In this document: in pieces, positions 26,161-33,687 of the stretch | How positions within the stretch are numbered: the stretch's first letter is position 1 | Layout: each line of letters starts with the position of its first letter | Made by a program: the position numbers and the translations under genes | The notes under the pieces: model-generated | Database searches by the model: none | What the model saw: the letters and a program-made list of their open reading frames with translations, nothing else | Told to the model about the DNA's origin: nothing | From: Flavobacterium panacagri | Lineage (GTDB): Bacteria; Bacteroidota; Bacteroidia; Flavobacteriales; Flavobacteriaceae | NCBI RefSeq assembly: GCF_030378165.1 | Contig: NZ_CP119766.1 | Location: forward strand, 1,674,001-1,738,000 | Length of the DNA stretch: 64,000 nucleotides | Direction of reading: 5' to 3'

Positions 26161-27129
26161 TTAAGAATGTTGTGCTTTAAAAGCTTTAAGTTTCTCTGTT
26201 AATTGCGGTACAATTTCGAAAGCATCTCCAACAATTCCGTAATCAGCTACTTTAAAGAAAGGAGCTTCTGGATCGTTATTGATCACTACTTTTACTTTAG
26301 ATGAGTTGATACCTGCAATATGCTGGATTGCTCCAGAAATACCTATTGCAATGTATAAGTTAGTGGCAACTGGTTTTCCTGTTTGACCAACGTGTTCGCT
26401 GTGAGGTCTCCATCCTAAATCTGAAACTGGTTTAGAACAGGCTGTTGCAGCTCCTAAAACTTCAGCTAAATTTTCAACTAATCCCCAGTTTTCCGGCCCT
26501 TTTAATCCACGTCCGCCAGATACTACGATATCAGCATCAGCGATAGAAACTTTTCCAGTTACTTTTTCAACAGAATCTACTTTAATTCCGAAATCATTTT
26601 CTCCAATTGTTGGATTGAAATCTTCCGTTGCTGCAGCTCCAGCACTTTCGAAAATTCCGTAAGAGTTTTTAGCCAAACCAAGAACTTTTACATCTGTATC
26701 GATTTGTGTGATGTTGAACGCTTTGTTTGAGAAAGCATTTCTTTTTACCTGAAATGGAGAAGTGCTAACTGGCAATCCTACAACATTTGACGCAAAACCA
26801 GCATTTAAAGCTACTGCTGCTAATGATGAAAGATAAATACTGTCTGTTGTAGAAGAAAGTAAAACTACTTTTGTTCCTTCTTTTTCGGCAGCTTGTTTGA
26901 TTACATCGGCGTAAGCCTTCGCAGTAAAACCAGCTAGTTTATCGTTGTTTACTTTTAAAACTTTATCAACTCCGTATTTGCTTAATTCGCTAACATCGCT
27001 GATGTTTACTGTTAAAGCGGTAACTGTTGTTCCTAATGATTCTGCTACTTTCTTAGCGTAAGAAGCCAATTCGAAAGCAACTTTTTTAAATTTTCCTTCT
27101 GCAGATTCTGCATATATTAATATAGACAT
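26161..27129 (-). CDS. etfA: Electron transfer flavoprotein subunit alpha
   Basis: A 322-residue ETF alpha subunit. The N-terminal domain (SILIYAESAEGKFKKVAFEL) is followed by the FAD-binding C-terminal domain: SGGRGLKGPENW, LGWRPHSEHVGQTGK, YIAIGISGAIQHIAGI and INNDPEAPFFKVADYGIVGD. With EtfB it carries electrons from acyl-CoA dehydrogenases to the quinone pool. The ATG at 27129 is chosen over an in-frame start eight codons upstream, as the protein fold begins there. Cotranscribed with etfB. Confidence 0.95.
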   Translation of the reverse strand: MSILIYAESAEGKFKKVAFELASYAKKVAESLGTTVTALTVNISDVSELSKYGVDKVLKVNNDKLAGFTAKAYADVIKQAAEKEGTKVVLLSSTTDSIYLSSLAAVALNAGFASNVVGLPVSTSPFQVKRNAFSNKAFNITQIDTDVKVLGLAKNSYGIFESAGAAATEDFNPTIGENDFGIKVDSVEKVTGKVSIADADIVVSGGRGLKGPENWGLVENLAEVLGAATACSKPVSDLGWRPHSEHVGQTGKPVATNLYIAIGISGAIQHIAGINSSKVKVVINNDPEAPFFKVADYGIVGDAFEIVPQLTEKLKAFKAQHS

Positions 27130-27147
27130 GATTTTTTTGTTTAGAGG

Positions 27148-27168
27148 TTTCACGTTTCAGGTTTCAAG
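27148..27168 (-). repeat. Heptad repeat in the etfB-etfA spacer
   Basis: On the minus strand, in the direction of transcription, the units CTTGAAA CCTGAAA CGTGAAA follow each other exactly, ending 19 bases before the etfA start. Further 7-base units (GATTACT GAATACT) lie between 27170 and 27205. Confidence 0.7.
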
Positions 27169-27205
27169 GTTGAAAACTGAACACTAAAAAACTGATTACT
27201 GAATA

Positions 27206-27952
27206 CTAGATTACTTTCGCTTCGTTGTGTAATAAATTGATTAACTCATCTAAATTATCTGCAGATACTAATTTCACTGCTGATTTTGGGGCTGGTTTTT
27301 CAAATTTCACCGCTTTAGTATTTACAGGAGCATCAACTGGCTCCAGAATAGTTAAAGCTTTAGTTCTTGCTGTCATGATTCCTCTCATGTTTGGAATACG
27401 AAGATCTTTTTCTTCAACAAGACCTTTTTGAGCGCCAATGATTAAAGGAAGAGTAGTGCTTACAGTTTCTTTTCCGCCGTCAATTTCACGAACTGCTTTA
27501 ACATTGTTGCCATCAACTGTCAAAGAAGTACAAGAGTTTAAGAAATTAGAACCTAAAATACCAGCAATCATTCCAGGAACCATTCCTCCGTTGTAATCTA
27601 AAGATTCTTTTCCTGCGATAACTAAATCGTAGCCTCCGTTTTTAATTACTTCTGCTAATTGTTTCGCAACAAAAAAACCATCGGTTGGATTTGCGTTTAC
27701 ACGAATTGCTTCGTTTGCTCCAATAGCTAGAGCTTTACGCAATGTTGGTTCAGTATCAGGGCCTCCAACGTTTACTACGGTTACATTTGCGCCTTGCTGT
27801 TCTTGGAACCAGATAGCACGTGTAAGACCAAATTCGTCGTTAGGATTAATTACATATTGTACGCCGGCTGTATCAAATTCTGAATCGCCGTTAGTAAAGT
27901 TGATTTTAGAAGTAGTATCAGGCACATGGCTAATGCAAACTAGTATTTTCAT
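27206..27952 (-). CDS. etfB: Electron transfer flavoprotein subunit beta
   Basis: A 248-residue ETF beta subunit: MKILVCISHVPDTTSKI, INPNDEFGLTRAI, LAIGANEAIRVN, GKESLDYNGGMVPGMIAGIL and LPLIIGAQKGLVEEKDLRIP (AMP-binding region). It forms the heterodimer with EtfA and is first in the etfBA operon. A TAAATTTG box (plus-strand 27986-27993, reverse) lies 34 bases upstream and is the likely -7 element. Confidence 0.95.
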   Translation of the reverse strand: MKILVCISHVPDTTSKINFTNGDSEFDTAGVQYVINPNDEFGLTRAIWFQEQQGANVTVVNVGGPDTEPTLRKALAIGANEAIRVNANPTDGFFVAKQLAEVIKNGGYDLVIAGKESLDYNGGMVPGMIAGILGSNFLNSCTSLTVDGNNVKAVREIDGGKETVSTTLPLIIGAQKGLVEEKDLRIPNMRGIMTARTKALTILEPVDAPVNTKAVKFEKPAPKSAVKLVSADNLDELINLLHNEAKVI

Positions 27953-28453
27953 AAGTATATATTTTGAATTTATAATATGCTTTTACAAATTTAGAATTTA
28001 ATTTGGAATAATTATACTATGCATGCATAATATTTTTTAAAACTATTACGATTTCGCAGATTATGCGGTTTTGAATGATTTTCATCGGAATCTAAAAATA
28101 AAAAAGCACTCATTTTGTCTGATTGTTAGGAATTTTGTAATATTTGAAGCACTGAAGAAGATTTAAATTTTGTATAAAAAATACTATTTTTTGATTTTTT
28201 GCGTTTTGATGATTGAATTTCGAAGAAACAAGAATTAAACAAATCAATAAAAGTTTGTCTAAAAAATATTTTGGATGAAATAAGTGTTGATTATACGTTA
28301 TTATATCGATTTCGTAAATATCACAATAAGTATAAAAAAGTTAAAACGGAAAGATGTGCAGCAGTTCGTGCGATTTTAAATTCAATTTATGCTTTTAAGT
28401 TATTTAAAATATTTATTTTTGCTCTTCAGAAAATTCAACATACAATATAAAAT
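27953..28453. other. Divergent promoter region of etfBA and pdhB
   Basis: About 500 bases without a gene. Candidate -7 boxes are TAAATTTG for etfB (27986-27993, minus strand) and TATTTTTG for pdhB (28414-28421, plus strand); neither has a clear -33 TTG at normal distance. An ATGCATGCAT palindrome lies at about 28020. The middle is AT-rich and otherwise featureless. Confidence 0.45.
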
Positions 28454-29431
28454 ATGAGAACAATACAATTTAGAGAGGCCATTTGTGAAGCGATGAGCGA
28501 AGAAATGCGTCGCGATGAATCCATATATTTAATGGGAGAAGAGGTTGCAGAATACAATGGAGCTTACAAAGCTTCAAAAGGAATGCTTGCTGAGTTTGGT
28601 GAAAAAAGAGTAATTGATACTCCAATTGCTGAGCTTGGTTTTTCAGGAATTGCAGTAGGTTCTGCAATGAACGGAAACCGCCCAATTGTAGAATATATGA
28701 CATTCAACTTCTGTTTAGTTGGTATTGATCAAATTATAAATAACGCTGCTAAAATGCGTCAAATGACAGGAGGACAATTTAATGTGCCTATCGTTTTCCG
28801 CGGACCAACAGCTTCTGCAGGTCAATTAGGAGCAACTCACTCTCAAGCTTTAGAAAACTGGTTTGCTAACACTCCAGGTCTTAAAGTTGTGGTTCCTTCA
28901 ACTCCTTACGATGCAAAAGGACTTTTAAAATCAGCTATCCGCGATAACGATCCAGTTATTTTCATGGAATCTGAGCAGATGTACGGAGACAAAGGTGAAG
29001 TGCCAGACGGAGAATACACAATTCCACTTGGTGTTGCTGATGTTAAACGTGAAGGTACTGATGTAACTATCGTTTCATTCGGAAAAATCATCAAAGAAGC
29101 TTTTATCGCTGCTGATGAATTAGCTAAAGAAGGAATCTCTTGTGAGATTATCGATTTAAGAACTGTTCGTCCAATGGATAAAGAGGCAATCTTAAAATCG
29201 GTTAAAAAAACAAACCGTTTAGTAATTCTTGAAGAAGCTTGGCCAGTTGCCAGCCTTTCTTCTGAAATCTCTTATATCGTTCAAGAACAGGCATTCGACT
29301 TCCTTGATGCGCCTATTCAACGTATTACAACTGCAGATACTCCTGCACCGTACTCTCCAGTATTATTAAAAGACTGGTTGCCAAATGCTGGTGATGTAGT
29401 AAAAGCAGTTAAAAAAGTATTATACAAATAA
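28454..29431 (+). CDS. pdhB: Pyruvate dehydrogenase E1 component subunit beta
   Basis: A 325-residue transketolase-type beta subunit. Motifs: REAICEAMSEEMRRDESIYL, the thiamine-pyrophosphate region MGEEVAEYNGAYKASKGM, EYMTFNFCLVGIDQIINNAAK, FRGPTASAGQLGATHSQ and EEAWPVASLSSEIS. With the alpha subunit it decarboxylates pyruvate and acylates the E2 lipoyl domain. The alpha and E2 genes are not adjacent. A branched-chain 2-oxoacid E1 beta is less likely given the close match to PdhB motifs. Followed by its own terminator. Confidence 0.92.
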   Translation: MRTIQFREAICEAMSEEMRRDESIYLMGEEVAEYNGAYKASKGMLAEFGEKRVIDTPIAELGFSGIAVGSAMNGNRPIVEYMTFNFCLVGIDQIINNAAKMRQMTGGQFNVPIVFRGPTASAGQLGATHSQALENWFANTPGLKVVVPSTPYDAKGLLKSAIRDNDPVIFMESEQMYGDKGEVPDGEYTIPLGVADVKREGTDVTIVSFGKIIKEAFIAADELAKEGISCEIIDLRTVRPMDKEAILKSVKKTNRLVILEEAWPVASLSSEISYIVQEQAFDFLDAPIQRITTADTPAPYSPVLLKDWLPNAGDVVKAVKKVLYK

Positions 29432-29453
29432 TACATATTTAAAATACTCACAA

Positions 29454-29489
29454 AACTTCATCATTCATAGTTAATTGATGAAGTTTTTT
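29454..29489 (+). terminator. Intrinsic terminator after pdhB
   Basis: AACTTCATCA (29454-29463) and TGATGAAGTT (29476-29485) form a 10-bp stem followed by a T-run. It also covers the upstream in-frame start of the next gene, supporting the later start at 29502. Confidence 0.9.
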
Positions 29490-29501
29490 TTTGCCCAGAC
29501 A

Positions 29502-32003
29502 ATGAAAAGAATAATTTTACTCAGCCTATTTTTTGTATTCGCGTTTGCGGCTATTGTTACTGCACAAACAAAAGTGAGTGGAATTGTTTTGGACAAATCT
29601 AATCAGCCGATACCTTTTGCAAATGTTGTTTTTAAAGGTTCTAATACTGGAATCGTTTCTAACGAAGACGGTCGTTTTTATTTAGAATCACCTAACACCT
29701 ATACAGCATTAATAGTTACTTCTGCTGGATTTTCAGATAAAGAAGTGCCACTGGAAAAAGCTGTTAATTATAACTTTAAAATTGTTTTAGGCGAAGCTGA
29801 AGCGTTAAATGAGGTTGTAATTTATACGGGAAAAACTTCTAAAAAGAATAATCCCGCGTTGGATATTTTGAGGAAAATTTGGGAAAGAAAACGTAAAAAC
29901 GGACTTTACCAATTTAATCAATATCAAATGCAGAAGTATGAAAAAGTCGAGTTTGACATGAATACCATTGATAGTGCTTTCATGAAAAACAAGCTTTTTA
30001 AGGGAATGGAGTTTGTCTTTAATCATGTTGATACTTCGGATGTTACCGGGAAAACGTATCTGCCGATTTTTATCAACGAATCAGTTTATGATGTTTATGG
30101 AGATAATAAAATAAAGAAAGTAAAAGAAAATCTTACGGGAAATAAAATGTCTGGTTTCAATGGAAATCAGCAGATTTTAGCTTTCGTAAAGGATCTTTAT
30201 TCAGATTATAATATTTACGATAATCACCTTAAATTTTTTGATAAAAGCTTTACCAGCCCGCTTTCAAGAACGGGAATTGATGTTTACAATTACGTATTAA
30301 AAGACAGTGCTTATATTGATAAAAAATGGTGTTTTAATATTGTTTTTTATCCGAGGCGTAAAAACGAATTGACTTTTAAAGGAGATTTCTGGGTAAACGA
30401 TACCACTTTTGCCATCAAAAAAATTAATATGGGTGTTACCAAAAGTGCCAATATTAACTGGGTAAAAGATATTTATATCGAGCAGGAATTTGAGGTAGAA
30501 AATGATTCCATTTTCCTTTTGACCCGCGATTATATGATGTCTGATTTTGCTTTGAATAAAAAAGAAAAATCAAAAGGAGTTTACGGAAAACGAACGACTT
30601 TATATCGTAATCATAAATTCAACATTCAAAAACCAGAAAAATTTTATAAAGAAGAAGTCAATTTCATAGACAATGCGGTCTATGAACGACCGCCGGAATT
30701 TTGGGAAGAAAATCGTTTTGAAAAATTAAATAAAGACGAAGCGGGTATTTATAAAATGCTCGATACACTGCAGACCGTCAAGCGATTTAAACAGCTCTAC
30801 AATCTCGTCTCCATTTTAGGAAGCGGTTACGTCGAATTTAAGAACTTCGATTACGGTCCTATTTATTCGACTTTTGGTTATAATGAAGTCGAAGGCTTAC
30901 GATTGAGAGTAGGAGGAAGAACCTATTTTGGACCAAACGACCCTTGGCGTTTACAGGCTTATACCGCTTACGGATTTGATGATAATAAATTCAAATACGG
31001 TGTTTCTGGAAAATGGATGGTAGACAAGAAAAACCGTGTTATTATTTCTGGAGGAAACAGGCGCGATATTGAACAGATTGGAGCGAGTTTAACCACTACA
31101 AATGATATTTTAGGCCGAAGTTTTGCTTCTTCTGCTTTGTTTACAACAGGAAGTAACGGAAAGCTGACCAATATTAATTTGAGCAACGTTTCTGTCGAAA
31201 TGGAGGCTAAAAAGAATTTTATTGTTTCGGCAGGATTCTCCTATCGAACATTAGAATCGGCTTCAAAAACGTTTAGTTTAGATTATTATACTACTTTGCC
31301 AACGGCCACAAATCCGATGGGAGTGGTTAAAAGTGATGTAAAACAATCAGAAGCGAATATTCAATTTGAATATATGCCAAACCGTAAAACAATCGGTTAT
31401 GGTGTGGAAAGAGATTTAGTTGACAGTCCTTTTAGTCATTTCTTTGTAAACTTTAGTTATGGTCTTAAAGGAGTTTTGGATAGTGATTTTGCTTACGAAA
31501 AAATTCAGGTTTTCTACAAACAGCCAATTATAATTGGACCTTTAGGAAGATCTAATATTATTATAGAAACAGGAAAAACATTCGGAACAATTCCGTTAGG
31601 ATTAATGAGTGTAATTCCAGGGAACCAGACTTATTTTACAATCGAAAATACGTTTAGTAACCTTAATTTCTACGAATTCGTAACAGATCAGTACACGACT
31701 TTACAATGGAATCATGATTTTGGCGGAAGATTGTTTGCCAGAGTTCCATTTATGAGAAAATTAAATTGGAGAGAATTTGTAGGAGTTAGAGCGGTACATG
31801 GAACAATTTCTGACGCTAACCGCGCTATCAATGCTTCAGGATTACCTTATAATGCTCCAGAAAATATTTATTGGGAATATCACGCTGGTATTGGGAATAT
31901 TTTCAAAGTCTTTAGAATTGATTTCTCTTGGAGAGGAAATTATTTAGACATGCCAGACGCCCACAAATTTGCTGTAAAAGGATCTTTTGGATTCTATTTC
32001 TAG
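29502..32003 (+). CDS. DUF5686 and carboxypeptidase-like regulatory domain protein
   Basis: An 833-residue outer membrane protein. Signal peptide MKRIILLSLFFVFAFAAIVT is followed by a carboxypeptidase-regulatory-like domain (about residues 25-105: GIVLDKSNQPIPFANVVFKG, SNEDGRFYLESP) and the long DUF5686 region ending in a beta-barrel-like C terminus (GSFGFYF). The family is widespread in Bacteroidota, related in layout to TonB receptors, and has no proven role. It lies 18 bases upstream of the dapF-like gene and may share its transcript. Confidence 0.87.
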   Translation: MKRIILLSLFFVFAFAAIVTAQTKVSGIVLDKSNQPIPFANVVFKGSNTGIVSNEDGRFYLESPNTYTALIVTSAGFSDKEVPLEKAVNYNFKIVLGEAEALNEVVIYTGKTSKKNNPALDILRKIWERKRKNGLYQFNQYQMQKYEKVEFDMNTIDSAFMKNKLFKGMEFVFNHVDTSDVTGKTYLPIFINESVYDVYGDNKIKKVKENLTGNKMSGFNGNQQILAFVKDLYSDYNIYDNHLKFFDKSFTSPLSRTGIDVYNYVLKDSAYIDKKWCFNIVFYPRRKNELTFKGDFWVNDTTFAIKKINMGVTKSANINWVKDIYIEQEFEVENDSIFLLTRDYMMSDFALNKKEKSKGVYGKRTTLYRNHKFNIQKPEKFYKEEVNFIDNAVYERPPEFWEENRFEKLNKDEAGIYKMLDTLQTVKRFKQLYNLVSILGSGYVEFKNFDYGPIYSTFGYNEVEGLRLRVGGRTYFGPNDPWRLQAYTAYGFDDNKFKYGVSGKWMVDKKNRVIISGGNRRDIEQIGASLTTTNDILGRSFASSALFTTGSNGKLTNINLSNVSVEMEAKKNFIVSAGFSYRTLESASKTFSLDYYTTLPTATNPMGVVKSDVKQSEANIQFEYMPNRKTIGYGVERDLVDSPFSHFFVNFSYGLKGVLDSDFAYEKIQVFYKQPIIIGPLGRSNIIIETGKTFGTIPLGLMSVIPGNQTYFTIENTFSNLNFYEFVTDQYTTLQWNHDFGGRLFARVPFMRKLNWREFVGVRAVHGTISDANRAINASGLPYNAPENIYWEYHAGIGNIFKVFRIDFSWRGNYLDMPDAHKFAVKGSFGFYF

Positions 32004-32021
32004 TCAGATTAATAAAATATA

Positions 32022-32897
32022 ATGAAACAAATGAACAAGAATTTCTTTGTAAAAACTCACGGATTAGGAAATGAATATATAGTGCTGGACAGCCAAAATA
32101 TTACATTTGAACTAACTCAAAAAGCGATAACTAGAATCTGTAACGTAAATTTTGGAATAGGTTCTGACGGTATTCTTTTATTAGTTGATTCTGATCGTGC
32201 TGATATCGGTTTACAGATATTCAATCCAGATGGTTCTGAAGCTGAGAAAAGCGGAAACGGATTGCGTATATTCTGTAAATATGTTTTTGATTATGGAATA
32301 ATGACGAAAAATGAATTTACTGTTGAAACAAAAGGTGGAATCGTAAAAGCGACTATTGAAGAAACGGTAAACAACAAAGCAAAAATTATAACTGTCGATA
32401 TGGGGCGGGCGATTTTTAAATCAGATTTAATCCCTACAAAGTTTGAAACTCCAGAAGTAGATAACGTTACAATTGAAGCAAATGGTAAATCTTTTAATGT
32501 AAATTGTGTTTCAGTTGGAAATCCGCATTGTGTTATTCTGAAAGAGGATTTGAGTATTGATGAAATTAAACAATTTGGTCCATTTTTAGAAAACCACGAA
32601 ATGTTTCCAAACCGAATTAATGTGCAGTTTGCAAAAGTCATTAACCGAAATGAAGTAGAAGTATTGATTTGGGAAAGAGGAGCAGGATTTACTCTTGCAT
32701 CTGGAAGTTCATCTTGTGCAGTGGCAAGTGTGATGAAAAAGAAAGGTTTAGTCGATGAAAATATCACAATTAAAATGCAGGGAGGAACATTAAAAATTAA
32801 AATTGATCCTGATTTTAATATTAGAATGACAGGAGAAGTTAGAGAAATTTGCTCCGGTATTTTAAGCGAAGAATTGATAGAAGACGCTAATTTGTAA
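32022..32897 (+). CDS. dapF: Diaminopimelate epimerase-like protein with serine at both catalytic positions
   Basis: A 291-residue protein with the two-lobed DapF fold: FVKTHGLGNEYIVLD, FNPDGSEAEKSGNGLRIF, VSVGNPHCVIL and WERGAGFTLASGSSSCA. In classical DapF the two catalytic cysteines lie in the CGNG and ACGSG motifs. Here both positions are serine (Ser77 in EKSGNG, Ser227 in LASGSS). Standard DapF chemistry, interconverting LL- and meso-diaminopimelate, uses the two thiols, so the true activity is uncertain. It could be a paralogue with another epimerase or lyase activity. The neighbours (DUF5686 gene upstream, ppa downstream) give no clue. Confidence 0.75.
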   Translation: MKQMNKNFFVKTHGLGNEYIVLDSQNITFELTQKAITRICNVNFGIGSDGILLLVDSDRADIGLQIFNPDGSEAEKSGNGLRIFCKYVFDYGIMTKNEFTVETKGGIVKATIEETVNNKAKIITVDMGRAIFKSDLIPTKFETPEVDNVTIEANGKSFNVNCVSVGNPHCVILKEDLSIDEIKQFGPFLENHEMFPNRINVQFAKVINRNEVEVLIWERGAGFTLASGSSSCAVASVMKKKGLVDENITIKMQGGTLKIKIDPDFNIRMTGEVREICSGILSEELIEDANL

Positions 32898-32929
32898 AAT
32901 CTTTTATTAACTCTCTGTTAGATAACTTA

Positions 32930-32979
32930 GAAAGTACATTAATTTATGAATAAACTTCATCGATTAATGTACTTTTTTC
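32930..32979 (+). terminator. Intrinsic terminator after the dapF-like gene
   Basis: AAAGTACATTAAT (32931-32943) and ATTAATGTACTTT (32963-32975) form a perfect 13-bp stem with a 19-base loop, then a T-run. Confidence 0.85.
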
Positions 32980-32980
32980 A

Positions 32981-33010
32981 TTGTAAAAAGGGATTGTTTA
33001 GTTATTTTTG
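32981..33010 (+). promoter_or_regulatory. Promoter of ppa
   Basis: TTG (32981-32983), a 19-base spacer and TATTTTTG (33003-33010) match the Bacteroidota consensus exactly. Transcription should start a few bases later, about 30 bases before the ppa ATG. Confidence 0.8.
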
Positions 33011-33043
33011 CAACCGAAATTATAGAAACAATAAAAAACGAAA

Positions 33044-33574
33044 ATGACCGCAGACAAATTAACGACTTTCGATGTGTTAATCGAAATACCAAGAGGAAGC
33101 AGAAATAAATACGAGTACGATTTTGAAATTAAAAGAATGCGTTTCGACAGAATGTTATTCTCTTCAATGATGTACCCAGCTGATTACGGATTTATTCCGG
33201 AAACTTTAGCATTAGATGGAGATCCTCTTGACGTATTAGTTTTGGTAAACGAACCAACTTTTCCTGGATGTGTTATGGAAGTGAAACCAATCGGAGTTTT
33301 CCACATGGCAGACGATAAAGGACCAGACGAGAAAATTATTTGTGTACCAGTTTCAGATCCAATTTGGAATTCATTAACGGACTTATCAGATATTAATCCA
33401 CACTTAGTAAAAGAAATCGAACACTTCTTCCAGGTTTACAAAGATCTTGAAAACAAAAAAGTTGATGTTGAAGGATGGGGAGACGTAAAAGAAGCATTCG
33501 ACATTATTGCTGAATGCACTAAGCGTTTTAACGATATTGAAAATAAACCAGAGGGATTATTTAGTATTAAATAA
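33044..33574 (+). CDS. ppa: Inorganic pyrophosphatase, family I
   Basis: A 176-residue soluble pyrophosphatase. Motifs: IEIPRGSRNKYEYD, YPADYGFIPETLALDGDPLD (the metal-binding DGDPLDVLV loop), GPDEKIICVPVSDP and HFFQVYKDLENKKV. It hydrolyses pyrophosphate in the cytoplasm, pulling biosynthetic reactions forward. It has its own promoter and terminator, and the membrane pyrophosphatase gene follows next. Confidence 0.96.
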   Translation: MTADKLTTFDVLIEIPRGSRNKYEYDFEIKRMRFDRMLFSSMMYPADYGFIPETLALDGDPLDVLVLVNEPTFPGCVMEVKPIGVFHMADDKGPDEKIICVPVSDPIWNSLTDLSDINPHLVKEIEHFFQVYKDLENKKVDVEGWGDVKEAFDIIAECTKRFNDIENKPEGLFSIK

Positions 33575-33595
33575 TTTAAGTACTCATAATATATA

Positions 33596-33633
33596 AAAAA
33601 AGCAATACTGCCGTCAGGAGTATTGCTTTTTTG
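33596..33633 (+). terminator. Intrinsic terminator after ppa
   Basis: AGCAATACT (33601-33609), loop GCCGTCAGG, AGTATTGCT (33619-33627) and a T-run. It overlaps the upstream alternative start of hppA, favouring the later start. Confidence 0.9.
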
Positions 33634-33687
33634 TTTAAATTCGTTTTAGTTAGATTGTTGACTATTAACCAAAACCATTACTATATT

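Noticed and set aside
32291..32767. A 158-codon minus-strand ORF
   Set aside because: It is antisense to the dapF-like gene and has no recognisable domain or promoter.
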